Shown here one piece after another: positions 1 to 6,870 of a DNA stretch of 38,957 nucleotides. The stretch is from a virus: positions 1-38,957 of the IMG/VR virus record IMGVR_UViG_3300046804_002185; one strand, written 5' to 3'. Under the pieces are notes generated by a model. It had not been told where the DNA came from and made no database searches. It worked only from the letters and a program-made list of their open reading frames with translations. The position numbers and the translations under genes are program-made. Every line of letters begins with the position of its first letter. Position 1 is the stretch's first letter.

Positions 1-1
1 A

Positions 2-811
2 ATCAATCTTGATGAACTTTTGCAATCTCTCAAGGAAGAGATTGAAGGTGACGAAAAGAAGGAAGACGAGAAAGACGAAACCATTGATGAACAGACCAAG
101 TTGGCATCATCGGGCATCGGCGGCAAGACCGGCGGTTCCGATAACAAGAAGCCATCCGCATCTGCTCACAATAGCTCGAAAATCGAGTCTGGTGGTATCA
201 AGAACAACGGAATTCCAGAAGGAAAGTCCGGTCCTGAAGATGCAACCAATGCGGCTCGTCCTAACAAGGCCAAGAACGCAACTTCGACCAACCTCTCGAC
301 CCCATCAAAGGGTGGAGAATCTGGTCCCGCACTCAAGGCAGCACGTCCAAACTCGAAGGGTGACTTCGAGAATACGCCAAAGCTGCATGAGGAAAACGAA
401 TCCTTGAAGAAACAACTTGAAGAACACATTGAGGTTATCAAGTATGTCAAGGGACAACTTAATGAGGTTAATTTGCTGAATGCTAAACTGCTTTACACGA
501 ACAAGCTGTTTAAGGAATTCGCAATGGGCAACGAGCAGAAGATGCGTGTTGTCGAAATGTTTGACCTCGCCAAAAACGTTCGTGAAGTTAAACTGACTTA
601 CGCTAACATTGCCGAGTCGTTGAATTTCGGTGCAAATGAGCCAAAGAAGAAGACCAATCCGGTCGCAACTTCCACTGCTCAATCCATCACCGAAGGTCTC
701 GCATCGAAGCCAGTCGGAAGCACGAAGCCAAGTGCTCAGATTATCTCTGAGAACAAGGTTTCAACACAGGTAACTCGATTCCAGAAACTCGCCGGAATCA
801 AAGGTGCCTAA
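2..811 (+). CDS. prohead scaffold/core protein, gp22-like (5' truncated)
   Basis: The frame is open from the left edge of the window, so the true start lies upstream. Residues are very charged and low-complexity at first (Glu/Lys/Asp, then Ser/Gly/Asn/Lys-rich). A coiled-coil-like helix follows, from about nt 385 to 490, running into the segment NLLNAKLLYTNKLFK and a conserved-looking tail containing VREVKLTYANIAESLNFG. This charged, helical layout directly upstream of the major capsid gene is what is expected of a T4-type prohead core protein, which is degraded by the prohead protease. Two I-x-E tripeptides near the C-terminus (ITE, ISE) fit the T4 gp21 protease consensus (L/I)-x-E. The family assignment rests on gene order and composition. 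A different capsid-assembly accessory protein is possible. Confidence 0.7.
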   Translation: MNLDELLQSLKEEIEGDEKKEDEKDETIDEQTKLASSGIGGKTGGSDNKKPSASAHNSSKIESGGIKNNGIPEGKSGPEDATNAARPNKAKNATSTNLSTPSKGGESGPALKAARPNSKGDFENTPKLHEENESLKKQLEEHIEVIKYVKGQLNEVNLLNAKLLYTNKLFKEFAMGNEQKMRVVEMFDLAKNVREVKLTYANIAESLNFGANEPKKKTNPVATSTAQSITEGLASKPVGSTKPSAQIISENKVSTQVTRFQKLAGIKGA

Positions 812-855
812 ACAACCAAAAGCAAAGTTAGCGAGTAAAAACAATCACAAAATCT

Positions 856-2550
856 ATGGAAAACGTTAAAGAACTGTTGACCAATGCATTGAACCCTCAA
901 GCACGCTTGATGGCCGAAACCCGTGGACTCGTGTCCAAGTGGGAAAAGACCGGCTTGCTCGAAGGTCTCAAGAATGACATTGAGAAGTCAAACATGTCCG
1001 TTTTGCTTGAAAACCAAGCAAAGCAACTCATTGAAGAATCATCTGTCACTGGCACTCAGTCCAACTCTGAGCAGTGGGCAGGTGTCGCACTTCCTCTCGT
1101 TCGTCGTGTATTCGCCGAAATCGCAGCTAAGGAATTCGTCTCCGTTCAACCAATGAACCTGCCTTCGGGTCTGGTGTTCTACTTGGACTTCAAGTATGGC
1201 ACGACCACTGGTGCGTTCACGGCTGATTCGAGCACCAACTATTCATCGCTCTTCGGTGGAACTGGTGCAAAGTCTGGTTCAACTGACCAACCAACGGGCG
1301 GTCTCTATGGCCCGGGCCGTTATGCCTACACTGTCAACGACCAAATTGCATGGAGCCAGTCCACTGGTTCTGCTGCAACTGTCGCAGACATCAACTTCGA
1401 TACTGGTAACAGTAACGATTCAGTTAACCAAACGTTGTCAGCATCGCTGGCCGCTGGTCAACTCTATACCTTGACCACCAATAACTTGACTTCGGTTGTG
1501 TTGTCAGCCTCGGGTTCATACCCAGACCTCAACGCAGTCCGTTCGTTCTCGCCATCTGGCTCGGGTATCGTTACCTACTTCCCCGGCTTCACCCGCTTTA
1601 GCGGTGCAGAAGTTGTGTTCGTTGTCTCTGGTTCGGCAATTTTGACTGGTTCGGCATCGCCCGCAATCAAGGTCAACTTGAGCTTGCAACCAAAGGATAC
1701 TTCCCGTGGTGACTTTGAAGACCGTCTCGGTGCTTCGACCACTGCTACGGATACTGGTCTTAACAAAGACATTGGTATTCCAGAAGTTAACCTCGAACTC
1801 CGCAGCGAGCCTATCGTTGCTAAGACCCGTAAGTTGAAGGCTGTCTGGACTCCAGAATTGGCTCAAGACTTGAACGCCTACCACTCGGTTGACGCAGAAG
1901 CAGAATTGACTGCACTGTTGTCAGAGTATGTTTCGATGGAAATCGATCTCGAAATCCTCGACATGCTTATCAACAACGCCCCAGCAATCAACAAAGAACG
2001 CTGGTCGGCTAAGTTGAACCGTGAAATCATCAAGACTGGTGCTTCCAGCTACCAGATTGTTGACCAAACGACCGCTGGTTCCGGTGGTTACTACACCAAG
2101 GCAACTTGGTATCAAACCCTCGGTAACAAGATTCAAAAGGTATCTAACAAGATTCACCAATTGACTCTCCGTGGTGGTGCAAACTTCATGGTCGTCGGTC
2201 CAGATGTGGCAACCATCCTCGAATCCATCCCCGGATTTGTGGTGAACACAGACGGTGACTCGGCCAAGTTCGCAATGGGCGTTTCTCGTGTTGGTAGCTT
2301 CGCAAGTCGCTTCCAAGTTTACAAGAACCCATACATGCAAGAGAACTTGATTCTCATGGGCTTCCGTGGAAATAACTTCCTCGAAACCGGCGCAGTGTAT
2401 TCCCCATACATTCCGCTCATCCAGACCCCTCTGGTGTATGACCCTGTGAACTTCACGCCTCGCCGTGGTGTCATGACTCGTTACGCCAAGAAGATTGTGC
2501 GTCCTGAGTTCTACGGTCTCATCTACGTGGCAGACACGAACCAAGTCTAA
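856..2550 (+). CDS. major capsid protein, gp23-like
   Basis: 564 aa. Forms the capsid shell hexamers. It carries gp23-family signatures: an N-terminal helical region (about 1-60), then VQPMNLPSGLVFYLDFKYG (about 97-116), and a central block with IPEVNLELRSEPIVAKTRKL and WTPELAQDLNAYHSVDAEAE. The end is typical of the family, with a TPRRGVMTRYAKK-like segment. An L-I-E tripeptide at residues 58-60 lies close to where T4 gp23 is cut (after E65), so I expect maturation cleavage there. Between about 120 and 290 there is a Ser/Thr/Gly-rich stretch, probably the surface insertion domain. The 45 nt before the ATG have no Shine-Dalgarno-like sequence and are A-rich, which is unusual for one of the most abundant phage proteins. 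A strong terminator follows the gene. Confidence 0.95.
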   Translation: MENVKELLTNALNPQARLMAETRGLVSKWEKTGLLEGLKNDIEKSNMSVLLENQAKQLIEESSVTGTQSNSEQWAGVALPLVRRVFAEIAAKEFVSVQPMNLPSGLVFYLDFKYGTTTGAFTADSSTNYSSLFGGTGAKSGSTDQPTGGLYGPGRYAYTVNDQIAWSQSTGSAATVADINFDTGNSNDSVNQTLSASLAAGQLYTLTTNNLTSVVLSASGSYPDLNAVRSFSPSGSGIVTYFPGFTRFSGAEVVFVVSGSAILTGSASPAIKVNLSLQPKDTSRGDFEDRLGASTTATDTGLNKDIGIPEVNLELRSEPIVAKTRKLKAVWTPELAQDLNAYHSVDAEAELTALLSEYVSMEIDLEILDMLINNAPAINKERWSAKLNREIIKTGASSYQIVDQTTAGSGGYYTKATWYQTLGNKIQKVSNKIHQLTLRGGANFMVVGPDVATILESIPGFVVNTDGDSAKFAMGVSRVGSFASRFQVYKNPYMQENLILMGFRGNNFLETGAVYSPYIPLIQTPLVYDPVNFTPRRGVMTRYAKKIVRPEFYGLIYVADTNQV

Positions 2551-2568
2551 TCTTGGTGACAGAATCAC

Positions 2569-2599
2569 GAACCCCGACTTCGGTCGGGGTTCTTTTTTT
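2569..2599 (+). terminator. intrinsic terminator after the major capsid gene
   Basis: A 10-bp GC-rich stem (2569-2578 with 2583-2592) closed by a TTCG tetraloop is followed by seven T (2593-2599). It sits 19 bp after the capsid stop codon and separates the capsid unit from the next transcription unit. Confidence 0.93.
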
Positions 2600-2620
2600 G
2601 TACTGACGAAATGAATTTTG

Positions 2621-2629
2621 ATATTTATA
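2621..2629 (+). promoter_or_regulatory. ATATTTATA element (candidate phage promoter)
   Basis: Reads ATATTTATA, one copy of the element that recurs in the same orientation before transcription-unit starts across the window. It lies just after the capsid terminator and 3 nt before the ATG at 2633. That spacing is too short for a normal leader, unless the transcript is leaderless or starts downstream. Confidence 0.4.
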
Positions 2630-2632
2630 TTC

Positions 2633-3517
2633 ATGAAGGTAATTGCATACACTGCATTAGTCCTCTTAAGTGTATTTGCGTTAATTTGCAACTCTTCTAA
2701 ACCCATAGTGTTAGACTCTGATTGTAACCGTGATTCTATCCAAATTGCCCTCGATTCCAATTCATCTATCCGTCTTCCCAACAAAACAATCGAAGTTGAT
2801 GCCCCAATTATTCTGTCCCGCAGCAATCAGAAACTTATCGGTGGAACAAATACCGTGTTGGTTTTGAAGAGCAACGCCAACTGTCCTGTCATCATTATTG
2901 GTCTTCAAGAAAATGTTCCCATCCAAAAAGTTTCGATAGAGAACATTCGGATTGATGGCAACCGATTGCAGCAAACAAACGAAACGTGGAAACCCTCTGG
3001 CCTCGGTCATTTGATGTATAATAACGGCATCATCGTCCAGAACGCCCGTTCAGTTTCGATAAAGAACGTGACTGTTTACAACTGTCGGTCGGGCGGATTA
3101 GTCTCTACTTATCATGTTTCTCGTTTGACCGTTGATTCCAGCGAATTCTACAACAATCAATTTGATGGCATTGCTTGTTATCAGACTACAAAAAGCGTCT
3201 TCAAGAATTCAAAGACACATGATAACTTGGCCGCAGGAATTTCACTAGACCTAGATTTCAACAGGAACGACTTCAAGAACATGGATGTTTACAACAATGA
3301 TATTGGTATCTTCATGCGAAAGTCTAATGGTAACATGTTTGACCGAATTTACATGGCTGGTAATCGTTCTCATGACATTTTCATGTCATCCGTGGATGAC
3401 TTACCAAATACGGGCTGTTCACAGAATACTTTTGTTTTAACCAAGAACCGGACTATTTATGACCGAGACATGCAGTGTGTCTCAAACACCTATTTAACAA
3501 TTCCGCTTGACAGATGA
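2633..3517 (+). CDS. secreted parallel beta-helix repeat protein
   Basis: 294 aa. The ATG at 2633 is preferred over an upstream TTG because it gives a clean signal peptide: a basic start (MK), a hydrophobic core (about 4-18) and Cys19. The lipobox is poor, so a lipoprotein is uncertain. The body has short repeating Asn/Val/Ile-rich rungs such as VSIENIRIDGN, VSIKNVTVYNC, LTVDSSEFYNN and FKNMDVYNND, as in right-handed beta-helix proteins (pectate-lyase or tailspike-like folds). Beta-helix phage proteins often bind or cut polysaccharides, but no catalytic residues can be assigned here. A signal peptide on a gene in a late virion region is odd: virion fibres are not secreted. It may act in the host envelope or be a gene acquired from a host. 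Its stop overlaps the next start (ATGA). Confidence 0.7.
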   Translation: MKVIAYTALVLLSVFALICNSSKPIVLDSDCNRDSIQIALDSNSSIRLPNKTIEVDAPIILSRSNQKLIGGTNTVLVLKSNANCPVIIIGLQENVPIQKVSIENIRIDGNRLQQTNETWKPSGLGHLMYNNGIIVQNARSVSIKNVTVYNCRSGGLVSTYHVSRLTVDSSEFYNNQFDGIACYQTTKSVFKNSKTHDNLAAGISLDLDFNRNDFKNMDVYNNDIGIFMRKSNGNMFDRIYMAGNRSHDIFMSSVDDLPNTGCSQNTFVLTKNRTIYDRDMQCVSNTYLTIPLDR

Positions 3518-4180
3518 TAGCGGAAATAGTAAACTCTACGAGTATGATTATCGAAATCAGAGCATCAGAAGGCGGCGACGACGCCAAGTCATTGGTGTTG
3601 ACGCAGGTTGACATTTACACCCGCTTAGTCAAACGTTCGGGGTTACTTTGACCTCGAAATTGTTGACCTAAGACCGGGGTTGGCAGTTCTTCAAGTCGGT
3701 CAGGATGCCGCTCATATCTTCAAAAATGAATCGGGTGGCCATCGTTGGCAACACGCTCCCACAGGAAAAGTTCATACCAGCACCATCACGGTCGCTGTCA
3801 TGGACGAACCTTCCCCAATCGAACTCCAAATCAACCCAAACGATTTGGATATAATAACTACCCGTGCGGGTGGAAATGGGGGTCAGAACCGAAACAAGGT
3901 TGAGACTTGTATTGTTATTCGTCACATACCGACAAATACGGTTGTGCGTTGTGCATCTGAACGTTCACAATATCAAAACAAAGAAAGTGCGATGAAAGTT
4001 CTTAAAGCACGGTTATGGGATTTGAAAAAATCTCAAATGCATAAAGAACAATGTAACCAACGAAATCAACAGATTGGTTGCGGTGATAGACGAAGAACTA
4101 TTCAGGCACAGAACAATGTTGTGAAAGACCGAGATGGGCGTGTTTGGAGGTATCAAGACTATTTGAAGGGGAAGTGGTAA
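3514..4180 (+). CDS. class-I peptide chain release factor homologue, expressed by +1 frameshift at UGA
   Basis: Expected product 221 aa: frame 1 from the ATG at 3514 to CTT 3646-3648, then a +1 shift past the in-frame TGA (3649-3651), continuing in the frame that ends at 4180. Residues 11-24 (IIEIRASEGGDDAK) match the release-factor core start ('EIRAG.GGDEA'). Residues 74-98 contain GGHRWQHAPTGKVHTST, the codon-recognition region. Residues 117-130 carry the catalytic GGQ (GGNGGQNRNKVE; Q124), followed by ERSQYQNKESAMKVL. Neither reading frame alone encodes a complete core, but together they are collinear with RF1/RF2. The helical domain 1 (about 100 aa) of full-length factors is absent, so the size is closer to PrfH-like short factors. 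The recognition loop is about 4 residues shorter than in RF1/RF2. It may terminate translation, rescue ribosomes or alter stop-codon use. Confidence 0.87.
3639..3652 (+). promoter_or_regulatory. prfB-type programmed +1 frameshift site
   Basis: The sequence GGGG TTA CTT TGA C has the same parts and spacing as the bacterial RF2 recoding site (AGGGGG UAU CUU UGA C). It has a G-rich Shine-Dalgarno-like stretch three nucleotides before the slippery CTT, then TGA followed by C. The shift joins two frames that together encode a collinear release-factor core. In bacterial prfB the site lies near codon 25, before domain 1. Here it is after codon 45, inside the core domain. Confidence 0.88.
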
Positions 4181-4682
4181 TATGTTGATACCGAAGAATA
4201 ATTTGTTTTGCCCACACGACTAAATCTTCGGGGCGTTGTCCTGATGGATGAGATTTACACCAAAGTTCAAGATTATCGGGATGATTATCTGCTCGGCGAC
4301 CGTTTTTATGATGGACTTGTTCATCTTTTTCAAGCGGTCGTCCGAGTATTTTTTCCATGACCATTCGGTGCTCCAAGTATTGTTTACCATCAATCGTAAA
4401 CGCCTTATATCCTTTGTCGGTGATATAACCTTGTCCTTTTTCGTTGATAAGGATTTTGGTTGCATCACCGTGGCGTTTCCATCGTCCATAATGCTTATGG
4501 CACAGTGGATGGTCGGTCTTCAAATCCTTTGCCGCCAAACCTCCGCAAATGACGCAGGATTTGTCCAACGACGTTAAGGTAACATTTGGGTCGCCATGAC
4601 GCTTCCAACGCTTGTAATGCCTATCACAGTAGTTTTTACGACGTGTTTGGTTTGTGCATCCTTCGGCTAAACATTTTCTCAT
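4098..4682 (-). CDS. HNH homing-type endonuclease with duplicated zinc fingers
   Basis: 194 aa from the ATG at 4682, chosen over an upstream in-frame start because it lies just after the recurrent TATTTATT element. The N-terminus has two similar Cys/His modules, each ending HY(K/G)RWKRHGD, a DNA-binding zinc-finger pattern of phage HNH enzymes. The centre and C-terminus have HRMVMEKILGRPL, then VHHKNGRRADNHPDNLELW: the HNH catalytic core (HH, N, N). The last 28 codons overlap the 3' end of the release-factor gene on the opposite strand. It is a free-standing selfish endonuclease inserted between late genes; the target site is unknown. Confidence 0.88.
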   Translation of the reverse strand: MRKCLAEGCTNQTRRKNYCDRHYKRWKRHGDPNVTLTSLDKSCVICGGLAAKDLKTDHPLCHKHYGRWKRHGDATKILINEKGQGYITDKGYKAFTIDGKQYLEHRMVMEKILGRPLEKDEQVHHKNGRRADNHPDNLELWCKSHPSGQRPEDLVVWAKQIILRYQHITTSPSNSLDTSKHAHLGLSQHCSVPE

Positions 4683-4685
4683 GAT

Positions 4686-4693
4686 AATAAATA
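4686..4693 (-). promoter_or_regulatory. TATTTATT element upstream of HNH gene
   Basis: Read on the minus strand it is CTATTTATT, ending 3 nt before the HNH start codon. It forms a divergent pair with the element at 4793-4801. Confidence 0.35.
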
Positions 4694-4792
4694 GAAACAA
4701 AAAAGTAATGGTGGATTATTATATGTTATATTCTTATTTTGTCACACAATTGGAAATGGTAAATGGAAAGGCGTTTAATGTGAATAAGACGC

Positions 4793-4801
4793 ATATTTAT
4801 A
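4793..4801 (+). promoter_or_regulatory. ATATTTATA element
   Basis: ATATTTATA ends 7 nt before the ATG at 4809, in the short gap between two divergent genes. Same orientation relative to its gene as the other copies. Confidence 0.42.
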
Positions 4802-4808
4802 CTTAGCC

Positions 4809-5561
4809 ATGATTTCCTTTGCAAACATAATGCGGAAGATGTTGCTTGAGCGTATGTCATTCAGTGACCTTTACGCCAGTAGCACCCCTGACCGTGTTGA
4901 CCGTTCCAAGAATGTAAATGCCCGCTCCCTCCGTGTCACCAGCATGGGTGGACAGGAAGCATGGACATTCACATACAAATCCAACCCATCTACGACGGGA
5001 CATCGTTGGCATGGCTACGTTCGTTTCTTAAACGAAGATGTCATGCAGGCAACCAGTGCCGCCGAGTTGGATTGTATGGTGGACTGTGACTGCCCCGACT
5101 ATCGCTATCGGTTTGCTTACAACAATGCCAAAGCCGATGCTGGGGCAATTGGACCGGGGTCATGGAATCAGAACAATGGTCGTCCTCCCCGCCCTCGTGA
5201 ACAAGGTGGAGTTGGTGACTATGGCACGGGCATGTGCAAACATTTGATTGCTCTCGGCGAATTCTTGAAAACGAACATCGAACCCGATGCTCCTGAACCA
5301 GAAGAACCAAAAGCAACTCAGCCCCAACAGCAACCTAAGCCAGTTGCTCCCAAACCAAAAGTCAAACCACAACCCAAGCAAAAGCCGCAGCCAAAACCTG
5401 CGTCTCAACGTCCACAAACTGTCAATGCACCAGACCCCGACGATGACAGTTATTCAGACTCTCGTGGGGACATGTTGCAAGAGACGACTGGACACTTGGC
5501 GGAACGACTGAATAACTTGGTGAAATCCAAACCAGAATTTGACGTGTGGTATGAAGACTGA
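4809..5561 (+). CDS. SWIM-type zinc-binding protein of unknown function
   Basis: 250 aa. Residues about 93-97 (CDCPDY) and about 139-145 (GMCKHLIALG) give the CxC...CxH zinc ligand pattern of SWIM domains, which bind DNA or proteins. A Pro/Gln/Lys-rich linker of about 60 residues follows (160-215), then an acidic helical tail. The N-terminus is hydrophobic/basic and includes L-L-E at residues 12-14, an (L/I)-x-E tripeptide, so it could also be capsid-targeted; this is weaker than in the MIKL family. It overlaps the next gene by 11 bp, and the two probably form one unit. Confidence 0.6.
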   Translation: MISFANIMRKMLLERMSFSDLYASSTPDRVDRSKNVNARSLRVTSMGGQEAWTFTYKSNPSTTGHRWHGYVRFLNEDVMQATSAAELDCMVDCDCPDYRYRFAYNNAKADAGAIGPGSWNQNNGRPPRPREQGGVGDYGTGMCKHLIALGEFLKTNIEPDAPEPEEPKATQPQQQPKPVAPKPKVKPQPKQKPQPKPASQRPQTVNAPDPDDDSYSDSRGDMLQETTGHLAERLNNLVKSKPEFDVWYED

Positions 5562-6690
5562 TAAACTCAAAGAACTCATTCGACACATTGTCATGGAAAG
5601 CCTTGATGCTTTGCAAGAAGAGCATCAAAAAGGCGAGTGGTGGATTACCGACGATGGTGGAACAATTTTTGCCGATATTGATATTGGCGACTCAGGACAT
5701 GAAGGCGTTGTCATTCAGCATTTGACAAGCGAGATTCTTGGCCATTTCAACATTCATGACGTAGAAGGCGGAATGAACGACTATGAAGAGACCATTAAAG
5801 GTGTATTGGAGTCAGACGGTAGGTTTTCAGAAGAAGATAACGAAGAGTGGGAAAGCCGAGGCCCATCGGAAGTCATCCTCAAGAAAATCATTGAAGATAA
5901 ACTGTATCCTACCCCTGAGCAGGCCGAAGACGCTCTCTACATTGCTTACGGAAATACATCCCGAGACGCACGTAACTATGGAATGAGATACTTGAACTGG
6001 AAGATAATGAAGACTTACGGCAAGTATATTGAAATCCAGACGTGGCATCTGAAGCCAGACGATTTGTCGGCCATCGTTCGTGGATTGTGGGACATCATCG
6101 AAGATGACCCTGAGAACGAAGAAGACCCCGACAATCAAGTTGGAGAAGATGGTTTCCAAGGCCCACGCATCAATCTGACCGTAGCTGCTTCACAGAAACG
6201 CTTCCACGATATTCCTATGGCGGTGCTTGAGAAGAAGATGGCACAGAAGCTTCAAGCTTATCAGTCAGGCGTTCATGTTGGCTATACCGAAGCCATCAAC
6301 GAAGATTACCATTTCCATCACAAAGAGTATCGCCTATATGAAGGCAACCGTCACATTGTTGTCGCTTTTGATGACAACACCCGTCTCAAGTTTGAAGTTC
6401 ACTTCCGTAATGCACGGGGAGTTGACAAAGAGAAGTGGCGTCGTAAGGCTATGTCCACATGGAAATCATGTGCGAATGAGTTGCATCGGGACGTTCCATT
6501 GAGCGATGCTTTGAATCCTATTCAGAAGTCTTGGAAGGAATGCTTCAAGGAAGCCATGAAGAACCCTAAGATGAAGCCTTACATCCGAGTGCATCATCAC
6601 CACAAGATTTTCGATGACAAGGGCTATCCTGCCGCAGTTCAAGGCAAACCACAAGCCGTGGTTGACCCCGTGAATCTTACCCCTCGTTAA
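5551..6690 (+). CDS. hypothetical phage protein
   Basis: 379 aa from the ATG at 5551, which overlaps the preceding gene by 11 bp; an upstream TTG is less likely. I do not recognise a family. The start LKELIRHIVMESLDAL is a short amphipathic helix, followed by an acidic, Asp/Gly-rich segment with aspartate and isoleucine repeats (about 30-60). The C-terminal half is basic and His-rich (RVHHHHK near 352) and ends in VNLTPR. There is no signal peptide or membrane segment. Given its partner, it is probably a virion-associated or accessory protein. It converges with the leftward array that ends at 6709. Confidence 0.55.
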   Translation: MKTDKLKELIRHIVMESLDALQEEHQKGEWWITDDGGTIFADIDIGDSGHEGVVIQHLTSEILGHFNIHDVEGGMNDYEETIKGVLESDGRFSEEDNEEWESRGPSEVILKKIIEDKLYPTPEQAEDALYIAYGNTSRDARNYGMRYLNWKIMKTYGKYIEIQTWHLKPDDLSAIVRGLWDIIEDDPENEEDPDNQVGEDGFQGPRINLTVAASQKRFHDIPMAVLEKKMAQKLQAYQSGVHVGYTEAINEDYHFHHKEYRLYEGNRHIVVAFDDNTRLKFEVHFRNARGVDKEKWRRKAMSTWKSCANELHRDVPLSDALNPIQKSWKECFKEAMKNPKMKPYIRVHHHHKIFDDKGYPAAVQGKPQAVVDPVNLTPR

Positions 6691-6708
6691 TTGTTCACAA
6701 GTAACAAA

Positions 6709-6861
6709 TCATATGCTGCAACACATGTTGCAGTTCCGCTGCATGTAAAACGTAATGCCACCGTAACCACTCGTATTATCAATAACGAGGCTTGATGATA
6801 CCGATGCCGATAAATTTCCGACTGTCCCGAATGTGAGTTGTGAGTTTCCGTCGTATGCCAT
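6709..6861 (-). CDS. small hypothetical protein (50 aa)
   Basis: The ATG at 6861 has a good Shine-Dalgarno-like AAGGAG six nucleotides upstream, overlapping the stop of the fibre gene, so translation coupling is likely. The product begins MAYDGNSQLTFGTVGNLSAS and ends Cys-rich (NCNMCCSI). The Ser/Gly/Thr-rich composition resembles the neighbouring fibre and it may be a small virion or fibre-associated protein. A 7-bp perfect hairpin (6716-6733) lies inside its 3' end without a clear T-run. No family recognised. Confidence 0.5.
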   Translation of the reverse strand: MAYDGNSQLTFGTVGNLSASVSSSLVIDNTSGYGGITFYMQRNCNMCCSI

Positions 6862-6870
6862 AAATGCTCC

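Noticed and set aside
1921-2826. 301-aa minus-strand open frame opposite the capsid end and the beta-helix gene
   Set aside because: It crosses the strong capsid terminator and is opposite well-supported genes, so it is a shadow frame.
3538-3680. The interrupted release-factor frame as a sequencing error or pseudogene
   Set aside because: The break falls exactly on GGGG-TTA-CTT-TGA-C, the known prfB shift signal with correct spacing. The flanking residues remain well conserved. Kept as programmed frameshift, pending raw reads.
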